A stretch of 64,000 nucleotides of DNA from Ruminococcaceae bacterium Marseille-P2935 (GTDB lineage Bacteria > Bacillota > Clostridia > Oscillospirales > Ruminococcaceae), in NCBI GenBank assembly GCA_900104565.1, contig LT629951.1:469596-533595 (forward strand). The letters run 5' to 3'. How positions within the stretch are numbered: the first letter of the stretch is position 1; the number at the start of each line of letters is the position of its first letter. The notes under the pieces were generated by a model that ran no database searches, was not told the origin of the DNA, and was given only the letters and a program-made list of their open reading frames with translations. A program made the translations under genes and the position numbers. Positions 18,232 to 28,017 of this stretch are shown in pieces.

Positions 18232-18266
18232 TTGCAGCGTAAATAAACCGTTAAGGGGGTGGCAGG

Positions 18267-18842
18267 ATGGACTTGGACCGTGTGCTGATTGTATCTGGCA
18301 ACGAGAAAGGGGCAGCGCTTATCAGCGAGCTTCTTAACTCCAGTGCGCCTGCCACCATTTTGACTGCCCAAAATGGTGGGGAAGCCAGACGGATGCTTGC
18401 CCAGCAGGACTTTGACCTGGTTACCGTAAATACGCCCTTGCCTGATGAATTTGGGGCGGATTTTGCACTGTTTGTTACCGAATCCACAACAGCAGGGGTA
18501 CTGCTGCTGGTGAAAGCGGAGCTTGCGGATGACGTGGGGGCAAAGGTAGAAGATTATGGAGTGTTTGTTGTACCAAAACCTATTAGCCGGGCATTTTTTT
18601 ACCAGGCCTATAAACTGATTTTTGCTTCCAGAAGGCGGCTACAGGGCTTAAAAAAGGAAAATATTCAACTGCAAAATAAAATTGAAGAGATTCGTCTGGT
18701 TGACCGGGCAAAATGCTCGCTGATTCAATACTTAGGGCTGTCTGAGGCCCAAGCCCATCGGTACATTGAAAAACAGGCGATGGACTGCAGAATAACCCGC
18801 CGGGAGGTTGCGGAAAATATTTTAAAAACCTATGAGAGTTAA
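18267..18842 (+). CDS. ANTAR-domain transcription antiterminator with pseudo-receiver
   Basis: 191 residues. The N-terminal part (1-125) has the receiver-like fold pattern, but the acidic pair is missing (RVLIVSGNE) and the phosphoacceptor aspartate appears replaced by asparagine in LVTVNTPLPDEFG. The conserved lysine is kept (VVPKPIS). A coiled coil at about 128-148 leads into a C-terminal ANTAR domain (LIQYLGLSEAQAHRYIEKQAMD and on), which binds hexaloop RNA hairpins. Gene order behind glnA and the AAAGGC hairpins before glnN and the glutamate synthase operon make these its likely targets. Without a phosphorylation site, control may come from protein contact, possibly with glutamine synthetase. 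Confidence 0.88.
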   Translation: MDLDRVLIVSGNEKGAALISELLNSSAPATILTAQNGGEARRMLAQQDFDLVTVNTPLPDEFGADFALFVTESTTAGVLLLVKAELADDVGAKVEDYGVFVVPKPISRAFFYQAYKLIFASRRRLQGLKKENIQLQNKIEEIRLVDRAKCSLIQYLGLSEAQAHRYIEKQAMDCRITRREVAENILKTYES

Positions 18843-18859
18843 AGCCAACCGCGCAGAAG

Positions 18860-18907
18860 AAAGGCGTCGGGCGCCTACTTTTGCAAGTGGCGGCCCCGAC
18901 GCCTTTT
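18860..18907 (+). terminator. Terminator after the ANTAR gene
   Basis: AAAGGCGTCGGG pairs with CCCGACGCCTTTT across a GC-rich loop, followed by a short T run. It ends glnA-ANTAR transcription. No alternative hexaloop fold is present here, unlike the leaders. Confidence 0.8.
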
Positions 18908-19264
18908 CATATCAGTTTAAAAAAGCCAGTTGCTATTGGTGCTTTTTATATTGTATCGTACGTCAGCATTCTTTGGTCGTGCCTGGCGGTGAAACAACAA
19001 AAACATAACTCGGTTTTTTATAATTTGCTGTATAAAGCTATCAAAACGTTTATCCGGGCCATTGGGGATAAAAGTCAAAAAAACTCAAATATATCCCTGC
19101 CCAGCAGGGACAGGTGATAAAAAATAATTGCTGTTCAGTGTGCATGGCCAGTGCTGTTACTGTAGAGGATCTTTCCGGTTATTTTAAATAGGAAAGCGTC
19201 GCTTTTTAGTACGGCCTGTATTCTATTAACGTATGTTTAGGAATGATAGAAAGGAACCTGTTTG
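18908..19264. other. Intergenic region before dapF
   Basis: No gene is supported. One short perfect hairpin, TCCCTGC-CCA-GCAGGGA, lies at 19094-19110. The promoter of the dapF operon must be here but I cannot place it with confidence. Confidence 0.5.
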
Positions 19265-20104
19265 ATGAAACTTCATTTTACCAAAATGCATGGTTGCGGG
19301 AATGACTATATTTATTTAAACTGTTTTGAACAGGCAGTTGAACATCCGGGGCAGCTTAGCATTTCATTATCTGACCGGCATTTTGGAATAGGCGGAGACG
19401 GGATTGTCCTCATCTGCCCGTCTCATGTTGCCGATGCCAAAATGCGTATGTTCAATTCGGACGGAAGCGAGGGCAAAATGTGCGGCAATGCCATTCGCTG
19501 TGTGGGAAAATACTTGTATGACCATGGCATGGTAAAAAGCGACAGCATTACAATTGAAACCTTAAGCGGAATTAAAACTTTAAAGCTATGCCTGGAAGAT
19601 GGAAGAATGTGTGCAGCCCGTGTGAATATGGGAAAGGCGGAGCTGAACCCGGCTGAAATTCCAGTTAACCTTACCGGAGATGCCGTGATAAACCATCCGC
19701 TTGTGGTAGAGAATAAGGAATATGCAGTGACCTGTGTATCCATGGGCAATCCCCACTGTGTGGTTTTTAAAAAGAATATCACTTGCTTAAAACTGAATCA
19801 AATTGGGCCAAAGTTTGAAAACCATCCGTTGTTTCCCCAGCGGATCAATACAGAATTTGTTCAGATGATTGATCCGTGCACTCTGCAAATGCGGGTTTGG
19901 GAGCGGGGCAGCGGAGAAACGCTGGCTTGCGGCACAGGTGCCTGTGCAGCAGCTGTAGCGGCGGTAGAAAATGGGTACTGTAAAAAGAACACCGATATTA
20001 CGGTAAAGCTGCCTGGTGGCGAACTTATTATTCGCTATACAGATGAGGCTGTATACATGACCGGCCCGGCAGCAGTTGTGTTTGAAGGGGAAGTTGAAGC
20101 ATGA
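19265..20104 (+). CDS. dapF: Diaminopimelate epimerase
   Basis: A 279-residue epimerase that converts LL- to meso-diaminopimelate for lysine and peptidoglycan. The two catalytic cysteines are Cys73 ([16 protein letters not shown]) and Cys222 ([12 protein letters not shown]). ATG 19265 is preceded by AAAGGAACC; the TTG three bases upstream is unlikely. The stop overlaps pyrG by 4 bp. It complements dapL two genes on, which makes the LL-isomer. Confidence 0.96.
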   Translation: MKLHFTKMHGCGNDYIYLNCFEQAVEHPGQLSISLSDRHFGIGGDGIVLICPSHVADAKMRMFNSDGSEGKMCGNAIRCVGKYLYDHGMVKSDSITIETLSGIKTLKLCLEDGRMCAARVNMGKAELNPAEIPVNLTGDAVINHPLVVENKEYAVTCVSMGNPHCVVFKKNITCLKLNQIGPKFENHPLFPQRINTEFVQMIDPCTLQMRVWERGSGETLACGTGACAAAVAAVENGYCKKNTDITVKLPGGELIIRYTDEAVYMTGPAAVVFEGEVEA

Positions 20105-21723
20105 AGAAAAAAGAAACAAAATTTATTTTTGTAACCGGCGGTGTAGTATCCGGACTGGGCAAGGGGATTACGGCGGCTTCGCTGGGAAGGCTGTTAAAAT
20201 CGAGAGGCCTTAAAGTTGCGGCTCAAAAATTAGACCCCTATATTAACGTTGACCCCGGCACCATGAGCCCGTACCAGCATGGTGAGGTGTTTGTCACCGA
20301 AGACGGTGCCGAAACCGATTTGGATTTGGGCCATTACGAGCGGTTTATTGACGAGGATTTGAACAAATATTCCAACCTGACAACAGGCAAGGTGTACTGG
20401 AATGTATTAAATAAAGAGCGCCGGGGGGAATACCTGGGCGAAACCGTGCAGGTGATTCCCCATATTACCAACGAAATTAAAAGTTTTATTTATACCGTGG
20501 GGCAAAATACCGACGCCGACATTGTCATTACCGAAATTGGAGGTGTGGCCGGAGACATTGAAAGCCAGCCGTTTTTAGAGGCGATCCGGCAGGTTGGGCT
20601 GGAAAACCCGGGCAACACATTATTTATTCATGTGACGCTGGTGCCATATATTAAAAGTTCCGGCGAGCATAAATCCAAGCCAACCCAGCATTCGGTCAAA
20701 GAGCTGCAGTCGGTTGGCATTATGCCCAATATGATTATCTGCCGGTGCGATGAGCCGATCGATAAAACAGCACTTCAAAAAATTTCCCTGTTCTGCAATG
20801 TGAAACCGGATTGCGTGATTGAAAATATTACCCTGCCGGTACTGTACCAGGCGCCTGTGATGCTGGAAGAAAACCACCTGTCCGACATTGTATGCCGTGA
20901 GCTGGGGCTGCAGGTTCCGCCCTGTGATTTAACCGAATGGAAGGAGATGCTCAGTCGCATTGCGGGGAGAAGCAAACGAGTGAAAATTGGCCTAGTGGGC
21001 AAGTATGTGCGCCTGCACGACGCATACCTTTCGGTGGCCGAGGCGCTGCACCATGCCGGTTATGAAAACGGCTCGATGGTCGAAATTGATTGGATTGAGG
21101 CAGAACAGGTTACCGATGAAACGGTAGCAGAACTGTTAAAGGGCTGTAATGGAATTTTAGTCCCAGGCGGGTTTGGAGACCGGGGAATTGAAGGGAAAAT
21201 TATCGCCTGCCGTTATGCCAGGGAGAACAGTATTCCCTACCTGGGCATCTGCCTGGGAATGCAGATTGCGGTGATTGAATATGCCCGCCATGTGTTGGGT
21301 TTTGAAGGGGCCAATTCCAGCGAATTTGACCCCGAAAGCGCCTACCCCGTCATTGACCTTATGCCTGACCAGCAGGGAAACCTGCCCAAAGGCGGCACCA
21401 TGAGGCTGGGCGCGTACCCCTGCAAAATCCGGCCGGCGACTAAGATGTTTGAATCCTATGGGCAGGAGCTGATTCAGGAGCGTCACCGTCACCGGTATGA
21501 GTTTAACAACCGGTACCGGGAAGAATTTAGCCGGGGAGGTATGGTTTTTGCAGGTGCTTCGCCGGATGACCGCTTAATTGAAGCGGTAGAGCTGCCGGGG
21601 TATGACTTTTTTGTGGGGGTACAGTACCACCCCGAATTTAAGAGCAGGCCCAACAAGGCGCACCCGCTCTTCCGGGAATTTGTAAAAGCTGCCCTGAGCC
21701 ATCAGCTGGAGGAATTGAGATGA
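20101..21723 (+). CDS. pyrG: CTP synthase
   Basis: 540 residues. The N-terminal amidoligase domain begins [20 protein letters not shown] with its ATP loop. The C-terminal class I amidotransferase domain has the nucleophile in YLGICLGMQ and the His/Glu pair in YHPEF. It forms CTP from UTP with glutamine as the nitrogen donor. It is coupled by ATGA overlaps to both dapF and dapL, an unusual setting that mixes lysine and pyrimidine synthesis. Confidence 0.97.
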   Translation: MKKKETKFIFVTGGVVSGLGKGITAASLGRLLKSRGLKVAAQKLDPYINVDPGTMSPYQHGEVFVTEDGAETDLDLGHYERFIDEDLNKYSNLTTGKVYWNVLNKERRGEYLGETVQVIPHITNEIKSFIYTVGQNTDADIVITEIGGVAGDIESQPFLEAIRQVGLENPGNTLFIHVTLVPYIKSSGEHKSKPTQHSVKELQSVGIMPNMIICRCDEPIDKTALQKISLFCNVKPDCVIENITLPVLYQAPVMLEENHLSDIVCRELGLQVPPCDLTEWKEMLSRIAGRSKRVKIGLVGKYVRLHDAYLSVAEALHHAGYENGSMVEIDWIEAEQVTDETVAELLKGCNGILVPGGFGDRGIEGKIIACRYARENSIPYLGICLGMQIAVIEYARHVLGFEGANSSEFDPESAYPVIDLMPDQQGNLPKGGTMRLGAYPCKIRPATKMFESYGQELIQERHRHRYEFNNRYREEFSRGGMVFAGASPDDRLIEAVELPGYDFFVGVQYHPEFKSRPNKAHPLFREFVKAALSHQLEELR

Positions 21724-22898
21724 GGATTAACGAGAATTATTGGAAGCTGCAGGACAGCTATTTATTTTCCACCATTGCCAAAAAGGTAAAAGCCTTTTTG
21801 GCAGAGCACCCGGACCAAAAAATCATTCGGCTGGGGATTGGTGACGTCACCCTGCCGCTGCCGGCAGCCGTTGTTTCGGCCATGCATGAGGCAGTGGATG
21901 AGATGGGGAAAAAGGAGTCGTTTCATGGGTATGGCCCCGAGCAGGGCTACAGTTTTTTAAAAACAGCCATTCAGGGCTATTATGCGCGCCTGCCGGTTAA
22001 GCTGGAAGAGGAAGAAATTTTTGTGAGCGACGGCGCCAAAAGCGATTTGGGCAATATTTTGGATCTGTTTGACCGGCACAATACCGTACTGGTGCCAGAC
22101 CCGGTATACCCGGTGTATGTAGATACCAATGTAATGGCTGGGCGCAATATTGTGTATATGAATGCCAACGAGCTGAATGGTTTTTTGCCGATGCCGGATG
22201 GGCAGGTTCAGGCGGATATTATCTACCTGTGTTCCCCGAATAATCCTACGGGCGCCGTTTATCATAAAACCCAGCTAAAAGCATGGGTGGATTATGCCCG
22301 CAGGCAGGGAGCGGTTATTTTGTTCGATGCGGCATATGAGGCGTTTATTAGCGATGAGTCGCTGCCCCGGAGCATTTTTGAAATTGATGGTGCCAGGGAA
22401 TGTGCGGTTGAGTTTTGCTCGTTTTCTAAAACAGCCGGCTTTACCGGTACTCGCTGTGGATACACCGTCGTACCCAAAGAGCTTACTTATGGAGGAACCA
22501 AACTGAACTCCATGTGGCTTCGCAGGCAGACGACAAAGTTTAACGGGGTTCCATACATTGTGCAAAAGGGCGCTTCCGCTGTCTTTTCAGAAGAAGGGCA
22601 GCGCCAGGTGAAGGCGAATATTGACTATTACAAAGAAAACGCCCGTATAATTGCAGACGCTCTCAAAAAGCAGGGCATTTGGTATACCGGCGGAGAAAAC
22701 TCTCCCTACTTATGGCTGAAATGCCCGGAGGGAAAATCTTCCTGGGAATATTTTGATTACCTGTTGACTCAGGCTGGTATCGTAGGTACCCCCGGTGCAG
22801 GTTTTGGAAAAAACGGGGAGGGATTCTTCCGTCTAACCGCTTTTGGTGACCGTGAAAACACCAAAGAGGCAGTACAGCGCCTGGCGTCTCTGAGATAA
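21720..22898 (+). CDS. dapL: LL-diaminopimelate aminotransferase
   Basis: 392 residues of the class I/II aminotransferase fold. It converts tetrahydrodipicolinate directly to LL-diaminopimelate with glutamate as amino donor. The PLP lysine is in [15 protein letters not shown], near residue 237. [11 protein letters not shown] near the N-terminus and PNNPTGAVY are typical of DapL. The length (about 390-410) fits. Presence beside dapF supports the succinylase-free lysine route. Confidence 0.93.
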   Translation: MRINENYWKLQDSYLFSTIAKKVKAFLAEHPDQKIIRLGIGDVTLPLPAAVVSAMHEAVDEMGKKESFHGYGPEQGYSFLKTAIQGYYARLPVKLEEEEIFVSDGAKSDLGNILDLFDRHNTVLVPDPVYPVYVDTNVMAGRNIVYMNANELNGFLPMPDGQVQADIIYLCSPNNPTGAVYHKTQLKAWVDYARRQGAVILFDAAYEAFISDESLPRSIFEIDGARECAVEFCSFSKTAGFTGTRCGYTVVPKELTYGGTKLNSMWLRRQTTKFNGVPYIVQKGASAVFSEEGQRQVKANIDYYKENARIIADALKKQGIWYTGGENSPYLWLKCPEGKSSWEYFDYLLTQAGIVGTPGAGFGKNGEGFFRLTAFGDRENTKEAVQRLASLR

Positions 22899-22926
22899 AC
22901 GAATATAGAGATTAGGTTGTGAGATT

Positions 22927-24675
22927 ATGATAAAAGCAAACGAATACCGTACCCACACCTGCGGCGAACTGCGGGAAGGTGAAATTGGCACGCAGGTTCG
23001 TGTGGCGGGGTGGGTAGAGAATATCCGAGACCATGGAGGAATTCTCTTTTTAGATATTCGAGACCAGTATGGTGTGGTTCAGGTTGTTTTGAAAGACGAA
23101 AGTATGCTGGAGGGGATTACCAGGGAATGTACCGTAACAGTAGCCGGTACGGTAATCAGGCGTGATGAGGAAACTTATAACGAAAAAATTGCCACAGGTA
23201 CCATCGAAATTGTAGCCGAAACGGTAACTGTTTTGGGAAAATGCAGACATGTGTTGCCATTTGAGATTTTGTCTTCCCGCCAGACCAAAGAGGATGCCCG
23301 GTTAAAATACCGTTACCTTGACCTGCGCAACCGTCAGGTACACGATAATATGGTAAAACGTTCGCAGATTATATCTTTTCTGCGCAGCAAAATGACCGAG
23401 CTTGGCTTTTTAGAGATGCAGACCCCTATTTTAACTGCGTCTTCCCCGGAAGGTGCCCGTGATTATCTGATTCCAAGCCGTAAACACCCCGGAAAGTTTT
23501 ATGCGTTGCCCCAGGCTCCCCAGTTGTTTAAGCAGCTGCTGATGGTGTCTGGTTTTGATAAATATTTTCAGGTAGCCCCCTGCTTCCGGGATGAAGACGC
23601 TAGGGCAGACCGCTCCCCGGGGGAATTTTACCAGCTGGACTTTGAAATGGCCTTTGCTACCCAGGAGGATGTTTTTGCAGTAGCCGAAGAGGTGCTGTAC
23701 GAAACCTTTTCAGCATTTTCAGACAAAACAGTTTCCCCGGCACCCTTTGTGAGAATCCCCTATGCTGAGGCTATGTTAAAATACGGTACCGATAAGCCGG
23801 ATTTGCGCAACCCCCTTACCATTGTTGATGTGAGCGGTTTGTTTGAACAAAGCGAGTTTAAGCCTTTCTGCGGCAAAACAGTACGGGCAATTAATGTACC
23901 AAAATGTGCATCACAGCCCCGGAGCTTTTTTGAAGGGATGCTGGAGTTTGCTACCGGGATTGGAATGAAGGGGTTGGGTTACCTGAAAGTTGCCGAGGAT
24001 GGTACTTACCAGGGGCCCATCGATAAATTCCTGACCCCGCAGCAGCGCACCGAACTGAAAGAGCGGGCGGGGCTGACGCCGGATTGTGTGTTGTATTTTA
24101 TTGCAGATGAAAAGAACATTGCACCAAAGCTGGCGGGGCAGATTCGCACCGAGCTTGCCCGCAGGCTGGACCTTTTAGAGAAGGATGCCTTCCGTTTTTG
24201 TTTTGTGGTGGATTTTCCCATGTATGAACAGGATGAGCTGACCGGCCAGATTGTTTTTACTCACAACCCGTTTTCCATGCCCCAGGGCGGGCTGGATGCC
24301 TTGCTGCATCAAGACCCTTTCAGCATATTGGCTTACCAATACGACATTGTCTGCAATGGGGTAGAGCTGTCATCGGGCGCAGTGCGCAATCATGATTTGG
24401 ATATTATGCTCAAGGCATTCGAGATTGCAGGGTATCAGGAAGATACCATTAAAGAAAAATTTTCCTCCCTGTATACAGCGTTTCAATACGGTGCGCCTCC
24501 TCATGCCGGCATGGCGCCCGGAATCGACCGCATGGTAATGCTGCTCACCGGTGAAGAGAGTATTCGTGAAGTGATTCCATTCCCCATGAATGCCAACGCA
24601 CAGGATCTGATGATGGGTTCGCCCAGCGAGGTGACTGCGCAGCAGCTGCGGGAGGTTCATATTCAGCTGAGGTAA
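22927..24675 (+). CDS. aspS: Aspartyl-tRNA synthetase
   Basis: 582 residues. The N-terminal OB-fold anticodon domain (VRVAGWVENIRDHGG, ILFLDIRDQYG) is followed by class II motifs: motif 2 near FRDEDARADRSPGEFYQLD and motif 3 at GMAPGIDRMVMLL. The bacterial GAD insertion lies between. The start at 22927 is 28 bp after dapL. The enzyme could be the discriminating AspRS or the Asx type; I cannot decide by eye. Confidence 0.96.
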   Translation: MIKANEYRTHTCGELREGEIGTQVRVAGWVENIRDHGGILFLDIRDQYGVVQVVLKDESMLEGITRECTVTVAGTVIRRDEETYNEKIATGTIEIVAETVTVLGKCRHVLPFEILSSRQTKEDARLKYRYLDLRNRQVHDNMVKRSQIISFLRSKMTELGFLEMQTPILTASSPEGARDYLIPSRKHPGKFYALPQAPQLFKQLLMVSGFDKYFQVAPCFRDEDARADRSPGEFYQLDFEMAFATQEDVFAVAEEVLYETFSAFSDKTVSPAPFVRIPYAEAMLKYGTDKPDLRNPLTIVDVSGLFEQSEFKPFCGKTVRAINVPKCASQPRSFFEGMLEFATGIGMKGLGYLKVAEDGTYQGPIDKFLTPQQRTELKERAGLTPDCVLYFIADEKNIAPKLAGQIRTELARRLDLLEKDAFRFCFVVDFPMYEQDELTGQIVFTHNPFSMPQGGLDALLHQDPFSILAYQYDIVCNGVELSSGAVRNHDLDIMLKAFEIAGYQEDTIKEKFSSLYTAFQYGAPPHAGMAPGIDRMVMLLTGEESIREVIPFPMNANAQDLMMGSPSEVTAQQLREVHIQLR

Positions 24676-24691
24676 TAGATAAAATGGATTG

Positions 24692-24731
24692 AAAAAGGTA
24701 TGCGCCTGTGTAAATGGCCATACCTTTTTTG
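24692..24731 (+). terminator. Terminator of the dapF-aspS operon
   Basis: AAAAAGGTATG..GCC pairs with GGC..CATACCTTTTTT, ending in a T run. Confidence 0.88.
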
Positions 24732-25069
24732 GTTTTGCTGTTACAGAAAATTCCTGCTGATTGAATCGATGAAAACTTAAAAAACTGGATTATTGATTTA
24801 CCGAGGCAATTGGTTGCGAATGAATGCAAGTTTTGAAGGGGGAAAGCACATGAATCCGGTACGGTTTAAAATGAAGGTATATCAGAAATTTTGTTTTGAT
24901 ATTTAAGTTTGCAGGGTTGGAATCATTTTTTACGAAACCTAATAATTAATAATTTTGTCTCTTGTTAGCTGCATCAAAAGGATTTCTTTGAATGAATCGT
25001 ATTTTTAGGTAAAATATTCAAATAATGTTTAAAGAAATAAATTCGTAATAATGTGTTATTATTATCAGC
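24732..25069. other. A+T-rich intergenic region with a possible 18-codon ORF
   Basis: No full gene is supported. A short frame at 24850-24906 on the plus strand (MNPVRFKMKVYQKFCFDI) has a good ribosome site, AAGGGGG, before its ATG. It could be a leader peptide or chance. The remainder is A+T-rich. Confidence 0.35.
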
Positions 25070-25098
25070 TTGTCTTAACGAGGCAATTGTACTACAAT
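25070..25098 (+). promoter_or_regulatory. Promoter of the calcium ATPase gene
   Basis: TTGTCT (25070-25075), a 17-bp spacer and TACAAT (25093-25098). The start would fall near 25105, giving a short leader with GGAGGGG. Confidence 0.7.
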
Positions 25099-25132
25099 AA
25101 TAAGAAATATTTGGAAAATAGGAGGGGTTTTG

Positions 25133-27760
25133 TTGACACTGCAACCACATCATTGCACGTTAACTGAACTGGCCAGCCAACTGGGAACCAATTTGGAAAA
25201 AGGGCTAAGCGCTGGCGAGGCTCAAAAGAAGTTGGTGGACATAGGAGAGAACAGGCTAAAGGAAAAAAAGAAAAAAAGCAACTTTCAGCGGTTTATTGAT
25301 CAGTTTAAAGATGTTATGATTTTAATACTCATTGCTGCCGCAGCCGTATCTTTTGGTATTGCCTGCTATACGGGAGAAGCAAGCGAGTTTTTTGAACCGT
25401 TGCTTATTTTGCTGATTGTAGTACTGAATGCCATAATGGGTATGCTGCAGGAAAGCAAGGCTGAAAAAGCACTGGATGCATTAAAAAGCATGTCGGCCCC
25501 CCATGCGCGAGTATTGCGTGATGGCGCTGAGCAGGTAATTGATGCGGCTCAGCTGGTTCCCGGAGATGTGATTTTGCTGGAGGCGGGGGATTTTGTACCT
25601 GCTGATGCAAGGCTGATTCGTGCTGCCAGCTTAAAGGCGGAAGAATCTGCCCTGACTGGGGAATCTGTTCCAGTAGAAAAAGATGCCTCAGAAACTCCGG
25701 AGGAAAACGCACCGTTGGGTGACCGGCGCAACATGGTTTATTCCGGTTGCAGCATTACCTATGGCCGGGGCGTAGCAGTTGTAACCAATACTGGAATGAG
25801 CACCGAGATGGGTAAGATTGCCGGCCTTTTGGAGGGGGAGGGCGAAACCCAGACCCCGCTGCAGAAAAAGCTGGCCAATTTGGGGAAATACCTGGGTTTT
25901 GCAGCATTAGCCGCCTGCGCGGTAATTTTTATTGTGGGTGTGTTAGACAAGATCCCCATTATGGAAATTTTTATGACTTCTGTATCGCTGGCAGTATCTG
26001 CAATTCCAGAAGGACTGCCTGCCATAGTTACCATTGTTTTGGCAATTGGCGTGCAGCGCATGGTAAAAAAGAATGCTATTATTCGCCGGCTGCCTGCGGT
26101 GGAAACATTGGGCAGCGCTTCCGTTATCTGTTCCGATAAAACTGGAACCCTGACCCAAAACCGCATGACTTTAGTAAAAGCCTGGGCAAATGGTACCATT
26201 GCGTTGGAAACCGTGAACGGAGAGAATACCCCTGAAATAAAAAAACTGCTGGAATATGGCACCCTGTGCAGTGATGGTGCTGTCAATATTGCAGAAGACG
26301 GCAGTGAGCAGCACATTGGCGACCCCACCGAAACAGCGATTGTTCTGGTTGCTTATAAAAATGGAAGCACCAAAGAACGGCTGAATGAACAATACCCCCG
26401 TTTAGCCGAGCTGCCCTTTGATTCTGACCGTAAGCTAATGTCTACCATCAACCAGTTTGGCGATAAAAAAATAGTCATTGTCAAGGGCGCGTTCGACATG
26501 CTGTCCCGGCGCTGTGTGGCCGGAAACCTGGATCAGGCCAGGGAATTTACCGAGCAGATGAGCCGTGAAGCGCTGCGCGTGCTGGCAGTAGCTTATAAAG
26601 AGATTGACGAGGTGCCTGCCGAACTTACCTCTGAAACATTGGAAAATGGGCTTACTTTTTTGGGCCTGGTAGGAATGATTGACCCGCCGCGCCCCGAAGC
26701 CAGAGAAGCGGTTAAGGAATGCCGTCAAGCCGGGATTAAGCCGGTTATGATCACTGGTGACCACGTGGTGACTGCCTCCGCAATTGCCAAGGATTTGGGT
26801 ATTCAGCTGGAAGGGGATGACGCCATTACCGGCGCTGAACTTGCCGCTATGAGCGAGGAAGAGCTGGATCGCCGGGTAGGAAGTATTTCGGTTTATGCCA
26901 GGGTTTCCCCCGAAGATAAAATACGCATTGTAAAGGCATGGCAGCGCCAGGGGCAAATTGTCTCTATGACGGGCGACGGCGTAAACGATGCCCCTGCCCT
27001 GAAAGCTGCCGATATTGGCTGTGCAATGGGCATTACCGGGACTGACGTAGCCAAAGGCGCGGCAGATATGACTCTAACCGATGACAATTTTGCCACCATT
27101 GTTCATGCAGTAAAAGAAGGCCGCGGTATTTACGATAATATTAAAAAGGTTGTCGGGTTCCTGCTGGGCACGAATATTGGCGAGGTATTAACGGTGTTTT
27201 TTGCCATGTTGTTCTGGCGCCAGTCACCGCTGCTTTCCATGCAGCTGTTATGGATTAACCTGGTAACCGACAGCCTGCCGGCCATTGCACTGGGCATGGA
27301 AGCGGTAGAACCTGACGTTATGCAGCGCAAACCCAAACCAAAGGATGAGGGCCTTTTTGCCAATGGCCTTGGGGTACGCATTGTGCTGCAGGGCTGCATG
27401 TTTGCAGTGCTGACCATGATTGGCTTCTACCTGGGCTGGAATGTGACCGGGTACATTGAAGGCGGTCGCACCATGGCATTCTTCATTCTTTCCCTATCCC
27501 AGGTTGTACAGGCGTTTAATATGCGCTCTAACCATTCGCTGTTTAAAATCGGGTTCTTTACCAACAAAAAGCTCAACGGAGCCGCAGCTGTTTCTGTTTT
27601 GCTGGTTGCGCTGGTGCTGTTTATACCACCTGTTGCCACAGTATTTGGTTTAATTTCCCTTAGCCCGGCCCTTTACCTAATTGGCTTGGGACTGTCTTTT
27701 GTTCCGCTGGTAGTTATGGAGCTCTCTAAAGCGTTTGGCCTGATTAAGCACCATCAGTAA
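25133..27760 (+). CDS. Calcium-translocating P-type ATPase
   Basis: A P2-type ATPase of about 875 residues. Visible are the cation ATPase N-terminus, the A-domain TGES loop (SALTGESVPVEK), the phosphorylated Asp in ICSDKTGTLTQNR near residue 335, and the hinge TGDGVNDAPALKAADIG. The SIPEGLPAIVTIVLAIG segment in helix 4 is typical of Ca2+ pumps of the SERCA/PMR1 group. It likely exports Ca2+ across the membrane. Start is TTG; 25133 is better spaced from GGAGG than 25130. It is a single-gene unit with its own promoter and terminator. Confidence 0.92.
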   Translation: MTLQPHHCTLTELASQLGTNLEKGLSAGEAQKKLVDIGENRLKEKKKKSNFQRFIDQFKDVMILILIAAAAVSFGIACYTGEASEFFEPLLILLIVVLNAIMGMLQESKAEKALDALKSMSAPHARVLRDGAEQVIDAAQLVPGDVILLEAGDFVPADARLIRAASLKAEESALTGESVPVEKDASETPEENAPLGDRRNMVYSGCSITYGRGVAVVTNTGMSTEMGKIAGLLEGEGETQTPLQKKLANLGKYLGFAALAACAVIFIVGVLDKIPIMEIFMTSVSLAVSAIPEGLPAIVTIVLAIGVQRMVKKNAIIRRLPAVETLGSASVICSDKTGTLTQNRMTLVKAWANGTIALETVNGENTPEIKKLLEYGTLCSDGAVNIAEDGSEQHIGDPTETAIVLVAYKNGSTKERLNEQYPRLAELPFDSDRKLMSTINQFGDKKIVIVKGAFDMLSRRCVAGNLDQAREFTEQMSREALRVLAVAYKEIDEVPAELTSETLENGLTFLGLVGMIDPPRPEAREAVKECRQAGIKPVMITGDHVVTASAIAKDLGIQLEGDDAITGAELAAMSEEELDRRVGSISVYARVSPEDKIRIVKAWQRQGQIVSMTGDGVNDAPALKAADIGCAMGITGTDVAKGAADMTLTDDNFATIVHAVKEGRGIYDNIKKVVGFLLGTNIGEVLTVFFAMLFWRQSPLLSMQLLWINLVTDSLPAIALGMEAVEPDVMQRKPKPKDEGLFANGLGVRIVLQGCMFAVLTMIGFYLGWNVTGYIEGGRTMAFFILSLSQVVQAFNMRSNHSLFKIGFFTNKKLNGAAAVSVLLVALVLFIPPVATVFGLISLSPALYLIGLGLSFVPLVVMELSKAFGLIKHHQ

Positions 27761-27810
27761 TGAAACACCGACAGGATGAAGCAAGGGTTTATTATTTGTT
27801 TTTAAGATTT

Positions 27811-27843
27811 GCCGTAGGACTTTAAGCTCCTACGGCCTTTCTT
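27811..27843 (+). terminator. Terminator of the calcium ATPase gene
   Basis: GCCGTAGGA/TCCTACGGC stem with an 8-nt loop, then CTTTCTTTC. Confidence 0.85.
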
Positions 27844-27898
27844 TCTGTTTTGCAGGAAAATGATTTCACCTTATCAGCGGCAAGAACGAATCATCATG

Positions 27899-27948
27899 AA
27901 AAAACAGCAGACATAGCGGTTTTTTATCCGCTTTGCCTGCTGCTTTTT
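27899..27948. terminator. Second, bidirectional terminator
   Basis: CAGCAG..AGCGG pairs with CCGCT..CTGCTG. There are Ts after it on the plus strand and As before it, so it could also end the minus-strand DUF1846 gene. Confidence 0.7.
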
Positions 27949-28017
27949 GCATGATTGAATTGTTTCCAACATCTTTATGGGTGAGGGCGCCCGCCCCTTT
28001 TTTGTTAGGAACAATAT

